A stretch of DNA of 64,000 nucleotides from an uncultured Croceitalea sp. (GCA_947495075.1 CANLXH010000003.1:186001-250000); one strand, 5' to 3'; shown: positions 8,439 to 18,133, counted from the first letter of the stretch. The notes: generated from the letters alone by a model not told the origin. Made by a program: numbers and translations.

Positions 8439-9217
8439 AAATCCAAATAATAAATCGTTGCGCTATCTAAACTTATAAACTGCCTTAATACTTCAGGGTT
8501 AGTATTAGAATAAAAAGTGTGATTGGGATGAAGGTTTAAATCTAAATTTAACAACTTACTTTTCTCTAGAACAGCTTTTGTTTGTTGTGCGACGGCTAAT
8601 CCCGAATCAATTATTTTAATGTGATTTGGTAATACCTCATTTAAAGCGGGTATTAAATAAGGGTAGTGTGTACATCCTAAAACCAAACAATCTATCCCTT
8701 TGTTTAACATAGGGTTTAGGAACTTATGAAGTAAATGTTTTATCTCTTTAGAATTATGCAATCCAGACTCTATAAGTTCAACTAATCCACTTCCTTCTTG
8801 CTCATAGACTTCAATCCCAGAAGCATATAATTTAGAGGTATTGTAAAACAAGTCGCTAGATAAAGTTCCTTTGGTTGCCAGAACACCTACTTTCTTGGTT
8901 TTAGTCTGCAGAGCTGCTGGTTTTATAGCAGGTTCTATCCCTATAAAAGGGACCTTATAATTAGCTCTTAAGTAATTTATAGCATTGGTTGTCGCAGTAT
9001 TACATGCCACAATAATAAGCTTACATTCTTTCTCTAATAATAATTCTGTATTCTTGATACTAAGTTGAAGAATTTCCTCCTCAGACTTTTCTCCATACGG
9101 AGCATTTTTACTATCTGCAAGGTAAATCGTGCTTTCATTGGGCATAAGAGCATGTAGCTCTTTCCAGATGGAAGTACCGCCTACGCCAGAATCAAAAATA
9201 CCAATGGGGTTTTGCAT
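8435..9217 (-). CDS. murI: Glutamate racemase MurI
   Basis: Converts L- to D-glutamate for peptidoglycan. The 260-residue protein starts at ATG 9217 (MQNPIGIFDSGVGG); the frame opens at 9241, but that lies inside a terminator hairpin. Catalytic cysteines sit in VACNTATTN and LGCTHYPYL, and YLADSKNAPYGEKSEEEI is the usual substrate loop. It is the last gene of the minus-strand envelope cluster but is separated from ompH by a terminator, so it may have its own promoter. Confidence 0.95.
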   Translation of the reverse strand: MQNPIGIFDSGVGGTSIWKELHALMPNESTIYLADSKNAPYGEKSEEEILQLSIKNTELLLEKECKLIIVACNTATTNAINYLRANYKVPFIGIEPAIKPAALQTKTKKVGVLATKGTLSSDLFYNTSKLYASGIEVYEQEGSGLVELIESGLHNSKEIKHLLHKFLNPMLNKGIDCLVLGCTHYPYLIPALNEVLPNHIKIIDSGLAVAQQTKAVLEKSKLLNLDLNLHPNHTFYSNTNPEVLRQFISLDSATIYYLDF

Positions 9218-9233
9218 CGTGTTCAAAAATAAA

Positions 9234-9267
9234 AAAACCACCTTGATTCAATCATCAAGATGGTTTT
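9234..9267 (-). terminator. Terminator of the ompH transcript
   Basis: Arms AAAACCACCTTGAT (9235-9248) and ATCAAGATGGTTTT (9254-9267), with one G-U pair and a T run on the minus strand. It sits just after the ompH gene ending at 9289 and before murI. Confidence 0.8.
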
Positions 9268-9288
9268 AATTTATGTTGTTCTATAATA

Positions 9289-9798
9289 TTAGAATCCTAA
9301 TTCTTGCTTTACTTCAGGAAGTAAATCTTTTCCTTTAGAAACGATAAGACTTAATCCTGGGCTAGCATCTATTACATAATCATACCCTAAAGCTGCTGCC
9401 ACTTTATCGATAGCCGTTTTAGCTTTTTCAGAAATTGGTGCAAACAACTCTTGTTGTTTTTTCTGCATTTCTTGCATAGCTTGCTGCTCTGCTTGCTTTA
9501 TATTCTTGTCATACCCTTGAAGTTCTACCGCTCTCTTCTCATTCTCTTCAGCTGACTTTGATGATGCTTCGTTTTGGTATTGTGTATATTTATTTTGCAT
9601 TTCTTTCATTGAGCCTTCTAAATCTGCTCTATACGTTTCTTGCAATTTTTTTAGCTCAGCTTGTGCAGCAATCATTTCGGGCATTTCTGATAATAGCTGT
9701 TGCACGTTAATATGTGCAACTTTACTTTGTGCGTTTACAAATCCCGTAGCCGCAACAAATAATACTAGTGCTACAGCAATCTTCTTAACATTTTTCAT
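9289..9798 (-). CDS. OmpH/Skp family periplasmic chaperone
   Basis: A 169-residue exported protein. A Sec signal peptide (about 1-23, ending GFVNAQ) is followed by KVAHINVQQLLSEMPEM, the OmpH start, a long coiled coil of about 90 residues rich in K, E and Q, and a C-terminal IDKVAAALGYDYVIDASPGLSLIVSKG strand block. Skp-like trimers hold unfolded outer-membrane proteins on their way to BamA, which is encoded two genes upstream. Length is normal for the family. Confidence 0.93.
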   Translation of the reverse strand: MKNVKKIAVALVLFVAATGFVNAQSKVAHINVQQLLSEMPEMIAAQAELKKLQETYRADLEGSMKEMQNKYTQYQNEASSKSAEENEKRAVELQGYDKNIKQAEQQAMQEMQKKQQELFAPISEKAKTAIDKVAAALGYDYVIDASPGLSLIVSKGKDLLPEVKQELGF

Positions 9799-9843
9799 AA
9801 TTCTGAGTAACTTTAATTTCGAGTGTTAATTTAATTTTAGTGT

Positions 9844-10680
9844 TTAACCTTTAGATTCATCCTTTGAATCTTTTTCTTCTTTTTTAGCTCCTTCTTCTTT
9901 AGCTTTTCGTTTTGCTTCTCTTTCTTCTAGCAATTTCTTTCTACGCTCTTCGTACGCTTTTTTTCTTTGCTCTCTTTGCTTTAGTTGTTCTGCCTTTTTA
10001 GCTTCAAAAGCTTTAGCTCTTGCTTCTTTAGTATTAGCAGATTTCTCTTGTCTTTCTTTTAAAGCATCACTTATTTCTTTATCTGTCTCTGCTTCTTCAG
10101 CTTCGAACTCCTTTAATCTATTTTTAAGCTTCTGGTCTTTCTTAGAAGCACTTATTTTTCTGGTTCTTCCTATCTCCCTTAAAACTAAATCACTAACATC
10201 ATGTCTTTTTTGGGAATACAACATTACAACATCCGCTGATTTATCAAAAATAAAATCATACTTTTTGTTTGCTCCAATTTTTTGTACCTCATTGAATACC
10301 TGATCTTGAATTGGCTGAATCAATAATCGTTTCTGCAAAACTAAATCTCCTTGCGGACCAAAACGGTCTTGCTGATAGTCCAACAATTCTGTTTCTAAAA
10401 TCTGAATCTCTTCTTCTCGCTCGGTGATTAATTCATCGGTTAATAGCACTTTTTCTGCCATTAAATCTTTCTTCATTTGCTCAATTGTACTTTGTTTTAG
10501 CTCAATTTCTTGCTTCCACTTTTGAGCTTTAGCATTCAACTGTGCTGTTGCATCACGATACTCTTCAACATTTTCCAAAATGTATTCCATATCCACATAA
10601 CCAATTCGAACTCCTCTTTGAGAGAATCCATACAAGGAACATAATGTGAGTACTATGGAAAAAAGAACTTTTAACTTCAT
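9844..10680 (-). CDS. OmpH/Skp family protein with extended charged C-terminus
   Basis: A 278-residue exported protein. A signal peptide (to about 20, GFSQ) is followed by RIGYVDMEYILENVEEY, coiled coil and the YDFIFDKSADVVMLYSQKRHDVSDLVL core that marks the end of the OmpH fold (about residue 165). An extra tail of about 110 residues is nearly all Lys, Glu, Ala and Arg and is predicted to be a single long helix. The tail makes it much longer than Skp. Paired with the shorter paralogue downstream and bamA upstream, it is likely a second periplasmic chaperone. Confidence 0.92.
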   Translation of the reverse strand: MKLKVLFSIVLTLCSLYGFSQRGVRIGYVDMEYILENVEEYRDATAQLNAKAQKWKQEIELKQSTIEQMKKDLMAEKVLLTDELITEREEEIQILETELLDYQQDRFGPQGDLVLQKRLLIQPIQDQVFNEVQKIGANKKYDFIFDKSADVVMLYSQKRHDVSDLVLREIGRTRKISASKKDQKLKNRLKEFEAEEAETDKEISDALKERQEKSANTKEARAKAFEAKKAEQLKQREQRKKAYEERRKKLLEEREAKRKAKEEGAKKEEKDSKDESKG

Positions 10681-10715
10681 TTTTACTTCCGTTTATTACA
10701 TAGAAAATATCGTGC

Positions 10716-10723
10716 CAAAATTA
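10716..10723 (-). promoter_or_regulatory. -7 promoter element upstream of the long ompH gene
   Basis: On the minus strand TAATTTTG matches TAnnTTTG, 36 bp before the ATG at 10680. It would allow the two ompH genes to be transcribed apart from bamA. No TTG is seen at -33. Confidence 0.35.
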
Positions 10724-10780
10724 CTAAATAATTTAAAATGAGATAATTAACCCTTTTTAATTTGACAGAATTCCTTTTGA

Positions 10781-13429
10781 TTAAAACTGTTGACCAATGA
10801 TGAAGTGTGTTTGCCAACCACTTGGACCAACTGACCCAGGTCTAGCATCGGTATCAAACCCGTAGCCAAAGTCAATTCCCAAGAGACCAAATGCCGGCAT
10901 AAAAATACGCAGCCCCACTCCAGCAGATCTCTTTAACTCAAACGGATTAAATCCATTAAAATTGTCAAAAGAATTACCAGCCTCTAAAAACGAAAGTGCA
11001 TATATAGATGCAGATGGTTTTAATGTTAATGGATAACGTAATTCTAATGAGAACTTATTGTAAATAGTACCGCCATCTTGTTCTTGTCTACCTGTTATAG
11101 GGTTAATAACAAATGATGTAAGTGAGCTATTTTCATAACCCCTTAATTGCACTACATCTCTCCCATCTAAAGTAAAGTTACCTAAACCATCACCCCCAAC
11201 AAAAAAGCGCTCGAAAGGAACATTTCCAATATTATTATTATAATTACCTAAAAACCCAAATTCTGCATTGGATCGTAACACGAGCTTTCCAGCTAACCGC
11301 GTATACCAATCTCCTTTAAATTTTATTTTATAAAATTCAAGCAATTTAAAACGTTCTTCCTCTATCCGTTGCAATTCATTAGTCTCTGCTGTAGTCAATG
11401 GAGTTCCATCGCTTGCTGAGTCAATTAGCTCTTCACTCCTTGCTTGTAATCCACTAAAATCTTTACCACTTATTAAAGAATATGGCGGTGTAAATTTAGC
11501 TGTTAGTTCAAAATTAGAACCACTTAGAGGAAATATCCTGCTTGGTCCTTGAGAGCTTCTAGAAAGTCCAAACGTATAAGCTAAAGAGTTTGAAGTCCCG
11601 TTACCAAAATTAAAAAGCCCTGCATTAAAGTTGTTAAAATCATACAACTGATAGCCTAAGGAATGAGAAATAGTAAAAAAATCATCTGGCCATTGCACTC
11701 GTTTAGCCAAACCAGCAGTAATTCCTGTTATAGAAAAACCACTGTCTTTATCCACATCTATCTGACCTTGATTATTAAAATTTGACCTAAACTGTTGTGT
11801 TCTAGAAAAAGATAAATTAAAGCGCACAGGCTTTCTGCCGCCTAACCATGGCTCAGCAAAGTTTAAGCTATAAACTCTAAAAGTTCTACTAGCCTGTAAA
11901 CGAAGTGCGAAAGTTTGTCCATCCCCCATAGGAACTGGTTTATAGGACTCACCTTTAAAGATATTTTGTAAAGAAAAGTTACTAAAAGATAATCCTAAGG
12001 TACCTATAAAGCCACCACCGCCATAACCACCTTGTAGTTCTATTTGGCTGGAACCAGATTCTACTAAACTATACTTTATATCTACTGTACCAGCATTAGG
12101 ATCTGGGTTTTCCACATCTGGCACAATTTGCTCAGCATCAAAAAATCCGAGTTGCCCCAATTCTCTAACACTACGTACAATATTGTCTTTGCTATACTTT
12201 TGCCCTGGTCTTGTTCTTAATTCTCTAAAAATTACATGGTCATTGGTCTTATCGTTACCAACAACTGTAACATGGTCTAAAAAGGTCTCTTTACCTTCTA
12301 TAATCCTGATTTCAAAATCGATAGTATCATTAACCGCAGCAACTTCAACAGGATTTATTTGTGAAAATAAATATCCATTGTTTTGATATTGATTAGTAAT
12401 ATCTATAGCATCTGGTTTAGAGTTATCAGCTATACGCTCTTTAAGTAATACACCATTATATGTATCTCCTTTTTTAATCCCTAAAACTTGACTTAGCTGG
12501 CGATCTGTGTAAACAGAATTACCAACAAAATCAATATTACCAAAGTAGTACTTATTTCCTTCTTCAACTTTTATTTTTAGCGCAATGTTATTCTCATCAA
12601 TTTTAATAAAAGTATCGGACAAAACTCGAGCATCTCTGTATCCCTTTTCCGCATAAGCATCAACCACATTTTTAAGTCCTTCTTTAAACTCCTCATCCAT
12701 GTATTTTGAACGCTGCCAGAAAGCTCCTAACTTCTTTTTTCTAATTTTAGCCTTCCCTAAAGCTCTTCTTAGTCTCTTGGCTTTTACCTTATCATTACCT
12801 TCAAAAGCGATACTCTTAATTTTAACCTTATCCCCTTTTTTAACATTTACCACCATACTCTCAGTATTAGTACCCGTAGTATCTGCAGCGGTTGCGATAT
12901 TTACCTTGGCATTTAAAAAACCTTGTTTCCTATATTTATTTTCTAAATACCCTTTAGTGTTGGCAATTAAACTTTCAGTGATTTTTTTCCCTTTTTTAAG
13001 GTCTGTATCGTCTATGATTTCATCAATCTTACGTTTTTTAACGCCGTATACAGTAACTTTTGATAGTGTAGGTCTTTCTAAGATATTAAGCTCTAAAAAG
13101 ATTTTATCTCCTTCTACCTTGGTCTGGTACATTGCAACATCGCTGAATAGCTCTAAGCTCCATAGCTTTTTTATTACAGCACTTATTTCTTCTCCTGGTA
13201 TAGTAATAGGTTGCCCAACTCTAAGTCCAGTATACGTTTTTACTGTTTGTTCATTATAACTCTGCAGACCTGTTACTTCTAAGCCACCCAAAATATACTT
13301 TTTGCCATCTTCATAAGATGTTTCTTGCGAAAAAGTTACTGTTGTGGTTAAAAAAAGGAGGAGTAATAATTTGTTATACGAAGTGGTTTTAATTATCCTT
13401 TTAATTGAGTTGTTCGCTAGTCTTTCCAA
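10781..13429 (-). CDS. bamA: Outer membrane protein assembly factor BamA
   Basis: The 882-residue central component of the outer-membrane protein insertion machine. A signal peptide (to about 35, TTVTFSQ) is followed by POTRA domains (to about 455; for example ILGGLEVTGLQSYNEQTVKTYTGLRVGQPI) and a 16-stranded barrel. The barrel contains the conserved lid-lock motif VQLRGYENSSL and ends GWQTHFIIGQQF with a terminal aromatic, as barrels do. The ATG at 13429 lies 29 bases inside uppS; no closer start exists, so the two are coupled. Confidence 0.96.
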   Translation of the reverse strand: MERLANNSIKRIIKTTSYNKLLLLLFLTTTVTFSQETSYEDGKKYILGGLEVTGLQSYNEQTVKTYTGLRVGQPITIPGEEISAVIKKLWSLELFSDVAMYQTKVEGDKIFLELNILERPTLSKVTVYGVKKRKIDEIIDDTDLKKGKKITESLIANTKGYLENKYRKQGFLNAKVNIATAADTTGTNTESMVVNVKKGDKVKIKSIAFEGNDKVKAKRLRRALGKAKIRKKKLGAFWQRSKYMDEEFKEGLKNVVDAYAEKGYRDARVLSDTFIKIDENNIALKIKVEEGNKYYFGNIDFVGNSVYTDRQLSQVLGIKKGDTYNGVLLKERIADNSKPDAIDITNQYQNNGYLFSQINPVEVAAVNDTIDFEIRIIEGKETFLDHVTVVGNDKTNDHVIFRELRTRPGQKYSKDNIVRSVRELGQLGFFDAEQIVPDVENPDPNAGTVDIKYSLVESGSSQIELQGGYGGGGFIGTLGLSFSNFSLQNIFKGESYKPVPMGDGQTFALRLQASRTFRVYSLNFAEPWLGGRKPVRFNLSFSRTQQFRSNFNNQGQIDVDKDSGFSITGITAGLAKRVQWPDDFFTISHSLGYQLYDFNNFNAGLFNFGNGTSNSLAYTFGLSRSSQGPSRIFPLSGSNFELTAKFTPPYSLISGKDFSGLQARSEELIDSASDGTPLTTAETNELQRIEEERFKLLEFYKIKFKGDWYTRLAGKLVLRSNAEFGFLGNYNNNIGNVPFERFFVGGDGLGNFTLDGRDVVQLRGYENSSLTSFVINPITGRQEQDGGTIYNKFSLELRYPLTLKPSASIYALSFLEAGNSFDNFNGFNPFELKRSAGVGLRIFMPAFGLLGIDFGYGFDTDARPGSVGPSGWQTHFIIGQQF

Positions 13430-14153
13430 ATCTTCTTTCTCTATTTTGGTAGTTCATTATTGCATCTACCAAATGATGTTCACTAAAATCGGGCCAAAAT
13501 ACGTCAATAAAATATAATTCAGCATATGCAATTTGCCAAAGTAAAAAATTACTTATTCTATGCTCCCCACTAGTACGTATTAATAGGTCTACATCTGGCA
13601 AATCATGCGTGTAAAGATGAGTATTAATAATCGTTTCATCAATACTTTCAGGAGAAATTATATTATTTTTAACTTTGATACTTATGGCTTTTATAGCGGT
13701 TTTCAACTCTTCACGAGATCCATAACTTAAGGCCAAAGTAAGTGTCATTCCTGAATTTTTTTCTGTTTTTGAAATAACCTCTTTTAACTCGTCATGTGCT
13801 TTTTTAGGTAAAGAATCAATGCTTCCAATTGCATTTAAACGAATATTATTTTTGTTAAGCGTTTTTAATTCTTTCCTAAGAGAAGACACTAAAAGTTTCA
13901 TTAAAGTTTGGATCTCAATTTTTGGACGGTTCCAATTTTCTGTAGAAAATGCGTAAAGTGTAAGAAAATCTACGCCAAGCTTGGCGCAATTCTCTACGGT
14001 TTGTCGTACGGCTTCTACCCCATTTTGATGCCCAAACACACGCAATTTACCACGCTGTTTAGCCCATCTACCATTGCCATCCATAATAATAGCAATGTGT
14101 TTGGGTAATTTATCTTGATTTATATCTCCTAAAGAATTGGTTTTATCACTCAA
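13401..14153 (-). CDS. uppS: Isoprenyl (undecaprenyl) diphosphate synthase UppS (TTG start)
   Basis: Cis-prenyltransferase making undecaprenyl diphosphate, the lipid carrier for cell-wall sugars. Motifs: HIAIIMDGNGRWAKQRG (catalytic Asp), TLYAFSTENWNRP, and the C-terminal DLLIRTSGEHRISNFLLWQIAYAELYF. No ATG lies close to the conserved N-terminus; the frame's ATG codons at 14222 and 14213 would add about 20 residues lying over the upstream gene. A TTG at 14153 overlapping the upstream stop gives MSDKTNSLGDINQDKLPKHI, the normal N-terminus, and a typical 250 residues. I therefore prefer TTG. It is followed by bamA with a 29-bp overlap. Confidence 0.93.
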   Translation of the reverse strand: MSDKTNSLGDINQDKLPKHIAIIMDGNGRWAKQRGKLRVFGHQNGVEAVRQTVENCAKLGVDFLTLYAFSTENWNRPKIEIQTLMKLLVSSLRKELKTLNKNNIRLNAIGSIDSLPKKAHDELKEVISKTEKNSGMTLTLALSYGSREELKTAIKAISIKVKNNIISPESIDETIINTHLYTHDLPDVDLLIRTSGEHRISNFLLWQIAYAELYFIDVFWPDFSEHHLVDAIMNYQNRERRFGKTSEQLN

Positions 14154-14829
14154 AACAATCTTGACATGGTTTACGCCCAAAGGTATAAGTAAATGTGATA
14201 CCAGAAAAGACATACCAGTCATCGCTTAAAATATTTCCGAATCTAAACTGTTCAAAATTTGAACCTTCTGGGTTACTAGCGTCTAAATTATCTGTAAATG
14301 TATACCTAGCACCAATCTCTGCTCCAAGTATAAAAAATTGACTTATTCTATATTTTGCTCCTACAGTCATAGGAATAGCAAAAGCACCGTCTTTTTGATT
14401 CAAATCCTGAACCTGTAGCGCATCTATATAATTAAAATCATACCTGAAATAAGTAAAACCTGTATACAAATAAGGAGTAAAAGCTGGACCCAATTTATGT
14501 AAATTGTATTCTATAAAATTAAATTCTAAACCAGCAGAAAATTCAGTCACAGAATTTTCAACTACGTAAGCTCTTTGATTTCTTGATACAAAACTGGATT
14601 TGGTATCATCTGCAGTAAAAGAACCTCGCATTACACTAGCTCTCCATGCATATCTTTTACTTTTATTCCATTTAAAAAGTGCTCCATAAGCAATTCCCGA
14701 AGGAAGGATATAGTTTGTTCTCCCAACATCACCAATTACATTTGCACCACCAGCAAAAATACCCACCTCATAGGTTTGTGCGCTCAACGTGCCAAGTGTT
14801 AGTAAAAAGACCAAAAAGAATACTCTCAT
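14146..14829 (-). CDS. DUF6089 family outer-membrane-like protein
   Basis: A 227-residue exported protein: signal peptide MRVFFLVFLLTLGTLSAQ (a start at 14838 would add MFF), then YEVGIFAGGANVIGDVGRTNYI and alternating beta strands ending TFTYTFGRKPCQDCFE. This is the DUF6089 pattern, a predicted small outer-membrane beta-barrel found between nadK and uppS in many Flavobacteriia. The C-terminal CxxC pair is visible. Function is unknown; its conserved place beside uppS and bamA suggests an envelope role. Confidence 0.85.
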   Translation of the reverse strand: MRVFFLVFLLTLGTLSAQTYEVGIFAGGANVIGDVGRTNYILPSGIAYGALFKWNKSKRYAWRASVMRGSFTADDTKSSFVSRNQRAYVVENSVTEFSAGLEFNFIEYNLHKLGPAFTPYLYTGFTYFRYDFNYIDALQVQDLNQKDGAFAIPMTVGAKYRISQFFILGAEIGARYTFTDNLDASNPEGSNFEQFRFGNILSDDWYVFSGITFTYTFGRKPCQDCFE

Positions 14830-14940
14830 AAAAAACAAAAAGTTATTGTCATAACGAGTATTAACAAGAAGACTTGCTTCACCGTCGTATAATGTTCTCT
14901 TTTAAAACTGTTTTTGAGCTTTTTTATTGTCACTGGAAGA

Positions 14941-15822
14941 TCAATTACGTTTGTCTTCACCCCAAAGCATTTTATTACGTAATGTTTTAAGGAAACTTTC
15001 AGACTTGTATTCTACCATTTTAATGGTAAAGTCAGATTTTTTAACTACAATCTCTTTCTCATTTGGTATTGTAGCTATTCTAGAATCTAAAGAAACTAAG
15101 TGATTTTCTTCTCGTCCGTAAACTTTTAGTCTAATCTCCGTATTATCTGGAATTACAAATGGTCTGGCATTTAAATTATGTGGTGCTATTGGGGTTAAAA
15201 CTAATGATTTTGTTGTGGGTGCTATTACTGGACCACCACAACTTAAAGAATACCCTGTAGAACCTGTAGGCGTAGAAACTATAAGACCATCCGCCCAATA
15301 AGAAGTTAAGTACTCACCATTAAGGTAAGTTTCAACAGTAATCATAGAAGTGGTATCTTTTCTACTAATAGTTATCTCATTTAAAGCAAAATTTAAATCA
15401 CCAAATTCTGCTACGTCTTGATTTAAACAAATTTCCACTAAGCTACGCTCTTCTATAGAAAAACTACCTGCAACAAATTCTGTTACAACTTTGCGTACAT
15501 CTTCTTTCTTAAAAGTTGATAGAAAACCCAAACGACCTGTATTTACACCAACTATTGGTATATCAAGATTTCTCACATAAGTCACTGCTCGCAACATAGT
15601 CCCATCCCCACCAAAACTAACAAACATGTCAAAAGAACCATCTAATCCCTTGTTAAGGGTAAAGGTCTGATGCCCTTTTAATGTGTATATTTCTGAAATT
15701 AGATTAACAAAGTCTGCTTCTATTGAAATTTCAGCATTTACTTTTTCAAGCTCATCTAGCAGCTCAATAACACATGTAATGTCATTTCCAGGAAAAGACT
15801 GACCGTAAATAGCAACTTTCAT
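14941..15822 (-). CDS. nadK: NAD kinase NadK
   Basis: Phosphorylates NAD to NADP. The 293-residue protein has the diagnostic GGDGTMLRAV motif (about 73-82), NTGRLGFLS, the NE-T motif in FALNEITISRKDTTSMI, and DGLIVSTPTGSTGYSLSCGGP. Length fits the family. It heads the minus-strand run towards uppS and bamA, 35 bp downstream of the CBS-domain gene. Confidence 0.96.
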   Translation of the reverse strand: MKVAIYGQSFPGNDITCVIELLDELEKVNAEISIEADFVNLISEIYTLKGHQTFTLNKGLDGSFDMFVSFGGDGTMLRAVTYVRNLDIPIVGVNTGRLGFLSTFKKEDVRKVVTEFVAGSFSIEERSLVEICLNQDVAEFGDLNFALNEITISRKDTTSMITVETYLNGEYLTSYWADGLIVSTPTGSTGYSLSCGGPVIAPTTKSLVLTPIAPHNLNARPFVIPDNTEIRLKVYGREENHLVSLDSRIATIPNEKEIVVKKSDFTIKMVEYKSESFLKTLRNKMLWGEDKRN

Positions 15823-15857
15823 CTAATTAAATTTAACAATGTAAAAACAATTTAATT

Positions 15858-16514
15858 CTACACATTTAAATATTTATCCAAATATGCCGATCGTTGTTTT
15901 AAATCTTCGAGAAATTGGTCATCGCTATTCCCAAAAAGGATATTGTAATTATATCTTCTAAATGTCTGGGAAACTTCATTTAAACTGGTAGAGCTAATTT
16001 TAAGTGTCACTTGTACTACATCATTTTGGCTCTCTGTAATAAAAGCTCCTAATACTTTGGCATTATTGCTTTCTACAATTTGGCCAATCTCACTCATAGA
16101 ATAATCTTTAGCTCCTTTTTCGATAACAAGAATACCACCGGGTTCAGTAAAAAAGGGAGTAGCTATAAAAACCCCAACGATATCTGTTAGGTCATAATAT
16201 CCTAAAAAACGCTTATCAGCATCGAGTACTGGCATTATATTGGCTTCATTTCTGGCGAAAATTTCTAAAACATCTAACCAAGAGGTTTCGTTAGTCGCAA
16301 AGAAATGTTCAAAATTATGCCTAAAATCATTAATGCTTTTATCAGCTTCAAAACATGCCAAGTCATTTTCAGGCAGTACTCCTAAAAAGACATTATTATC
16401 TGTTATAGCAACATGAGAACAGGTAGTTTGGTCAAAAAAACCAATTACTTTATCCATTGTTTCAGAAACCTCAAAAACAGGCAAATTATTTAATATCTGA
16501 CTATGTAACTCCAT
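15858..16514 (-). CDS. CBS domain protein
   Basis: A 218-residue cytosolic protein with two N-terminal CBS motifs (about 1-125; for example DNNVFLGVLPENDLACFE and VLDADKRFLGYYDLTDIVG), which usually bind adenine nucleotides. An ACT-like C-terminal segment follows (GGILVIEKGAKDYSMSEIGQIVESNNAKVLGAFI), as in AcuB-type proteins. It is divergent from pdxJ and directly upstream of nadK, a conserved arrangement in this family of bacteria, so a link to nucleotide sensing is plausible but inferred. Confidence 0.85.
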   Translation of the reverse strand: MELHSQILNNLPVFEVSETMDKVIGFFDQTTCSHVAITDNNVFLGVLPENDLACFEADKSINDFRHNFEHFFATNETSWLDVLEIFARNEANIMPVLDADKRFLGYYDLTDIVGVFIATPFFTEPGGILVIEKGAKDYSMSEIGQIVESNNAKVLGAFITESQNDVVQVTLKISSTSLNEVSQTFRRYNYNILFGNSDDQFLEDLKQRSAYLDKYLNV

Positions 16515-16602
16515 ACTTCTTAATCTTGTGCAAAATACTAATAATTAACCGCAAAAGGCGTGCCCAATTTGTATTTTTGCAACTCTAAATAGAATACACT
16601 TT

Positions 16603-17316
16603 ATGACAAAGCTTAGTGTAAACATTAACAAATTAGCTACGCTCAGAAACTCACGTGGCGGGAACATGCCAAACCTTTTAATATCAGCCAAGGATATAGA
16701 ATCATTTGGCGGACAAGGGATTACAATTCATCCTAGACCAGATGAAAGGCATATTAAATACCAAGACGCCTACGATTTAAAAAATATAGTGACTACCGAA
16801 TACAATATAGAAGGTAATCCAATTCCAAAATTTGTAGAAATGGTTTTAGCAATTAAACCAACGCAAGTAACTCTTGTACCAGATGCTGAAGATGCCATTA
16901 CTTCTAATGCTGGTTGGGATACTGTAAAGCACAAAGATTTTCTTATTGATGTTATTAAAGAGTTTAAACAAAACGGAATTAGAACTTCTATTTTCGTAGA
17001 TCCAAATGAGAAAATGATTGAAGGTGCTGCAGCAACTGGCACTGACCGTATAGAATTATATACTGAAAGTTATGCAAAATCCTTTTCTGAAGGCAATAAA
17101 AAAGGAATTATTCCTTTTGTTAACGCGGCAAAAGTAGCAAGCGAATTGGGAATAGGAATTAATGCTGGTCATGATTTAAGTTTGGACAACATTAAATTCT
17201 TTAAAGAAAATATTCCTCATTTACTCGAAGTTTCAATTGGTCACGCATTGATTTGCGAATCGCTCTATTTAGGTATAGAAAATGTTATAAATATGTACTT
17301 ACATCGTTTAAGCTAA
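16603..17316 (+). CDS. pdxJ: Pyridoxine 5'-phosphate synthase PdxJ
   Basis: Condenses 3-amino-2-oxopropyl phosphate with deoxyxylulose 5-phosphate, the last ring-closing step of DXP-dependent vitamin B6 synthesis. The 237-residue TIM barrel shows KLSVNINKLATLRNSRGG, ITIHPRPDERHIKYQD, QVTLVPDA, VSIFVDP-like IRTSIFVDPNEKMI, and INAGHDLSLDN then EVSIGHALICESLYLG. A -7 box TATTTTTG lies at 16572-16579. The following hydrolase gene overlaps its stop by one base. Confidence 0.96.
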   Translation: MTKLSVNINKLATLRNSRGGNMPNLLISAKDIESFGGQGITIHPRPDERHIKYQDAYDLKNIVTTEYNIEGNPIPKFVEMVLAIKPTQVTLVPDAEDAITSNAGWDTVKHKDFLIDVIKEFKQNGIRTSIFVDPNEKMIEGAAATGTDRIELYTESYAKSFSEGNKKGIIPFVNAAKVASELGIGINAGHDLSLDNIKFFKENIPHLLEVSIGHALICESLYLGIENVINMYLHRLS

Positions 17317-18086
17317 TGAAAATTCTTCATTCTAAAATTATTGGAGAAGGAAATCCACTATTAATTTTGCATGGCTTCCTTGGCATGTCTGACAATTGGA
17401 AAACTCTGGGAAATAAATATGCAGAGAGTGGTTTTAAAGTTCATTTAATAGATCAACGGAATCATGGGAAAAGTTTTCATTCCGAAGATTTTGATTATGA
17501 AATATTAGCCAACGATTTAAAAGTATATATGAACTATCATAATATCACCAAAACAGCACTCATAGGACATTCTATGGGTGGAAAAACGGTGATGCAATTT
17601 GCATGTTCTAATCCTTTGATGGTTACCAAACTTATCGTTGCAGATATTTCACCTAAATACTACCCTCCTCATCACAATGAAATTATTGATGGTTTAAAAT
17701 CTTTAGACTTTAATAAAATTTCTAGTCGAGGTGAAGCAGATAAAAAACTTTCAGAACATTTATCAGATTTTGGAATTAGACAATTTCTATTAAAGAATTT
17801 GTATTGGGTAGAAAAGGGAAAGCTAGGTTTTAGATTTAATCTAGATGTTCTACAAAATAAAATGGAGGAAATAGGTGAGAATATAAGTTCTACTGCCTCT
17901 TTTTCTGGAGAAACACTGTTTTTGAGAGGAGATAGATCCGAATATATTCTTCAAAACGATTTTGACATTATCAAAAGACATTTTCCTTCAGCTGATATAG
18001 AAACTATATCTAATGCAGGGCATTGGTTACATGCCGAAAATCCAAATGAGTTCTTTTTTAACACTTTAAAATTCTTAAATCGTTAA
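17316..18086 (+). CDS. Alpha/beta fold hydrolase
   Basis: A 256-residue cytosolic alpha/beta hydrolase. Translation starts at ATG 17316, sharing a base with the pdxJ stop (TAATG). It shows the oxyanion motif LHGFLGMSDNW, nucleophile elbow GHSMGGKT with the catalytic Ser, and a C-terminal SNAGHWLHAENP with the catalytic His. It resembles the YbfF esterase group. Substrate unknown. It is probably cotranscribed with pdxJ, a common flavobacterial arrangement. Confidence 0.9.
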   Translation: MKILHSKIIGEGNPLLILHGFLGMSDNWKTLGNKYAESGFKVHLIDQRNHGKSFHSEDFDYEILANDLKVYMNYHNITKTALIGHSMGGKTVMQFACSNPLMVTKLIVADISPKYYPPHHNEIIDGLKSLDFNKISSRGEADKKLSEHLSDFGIRQFLLKNLYWVEKGKLGFRFNLDVLQNKMEEIGENISSTASFSGETLFLRGDRSEYILQNDFDIIKRHFPSADIETISNAGHWLHAENPNEFFFNTLKFLNR

Positions 18087-18133
18087 AATTTGAACTAATT
18101 TATTATGCATGCATAATTTTTTCAGCCATTTAA

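Noticed and set aside
12699..13259. 186-codon plus-strand frame opposite bamA
   Set aside because: Antisense to BamA POTRA coding sequence, hydrophobic composition is a mirror of the AT-rich complementary strand, and no start or family support.
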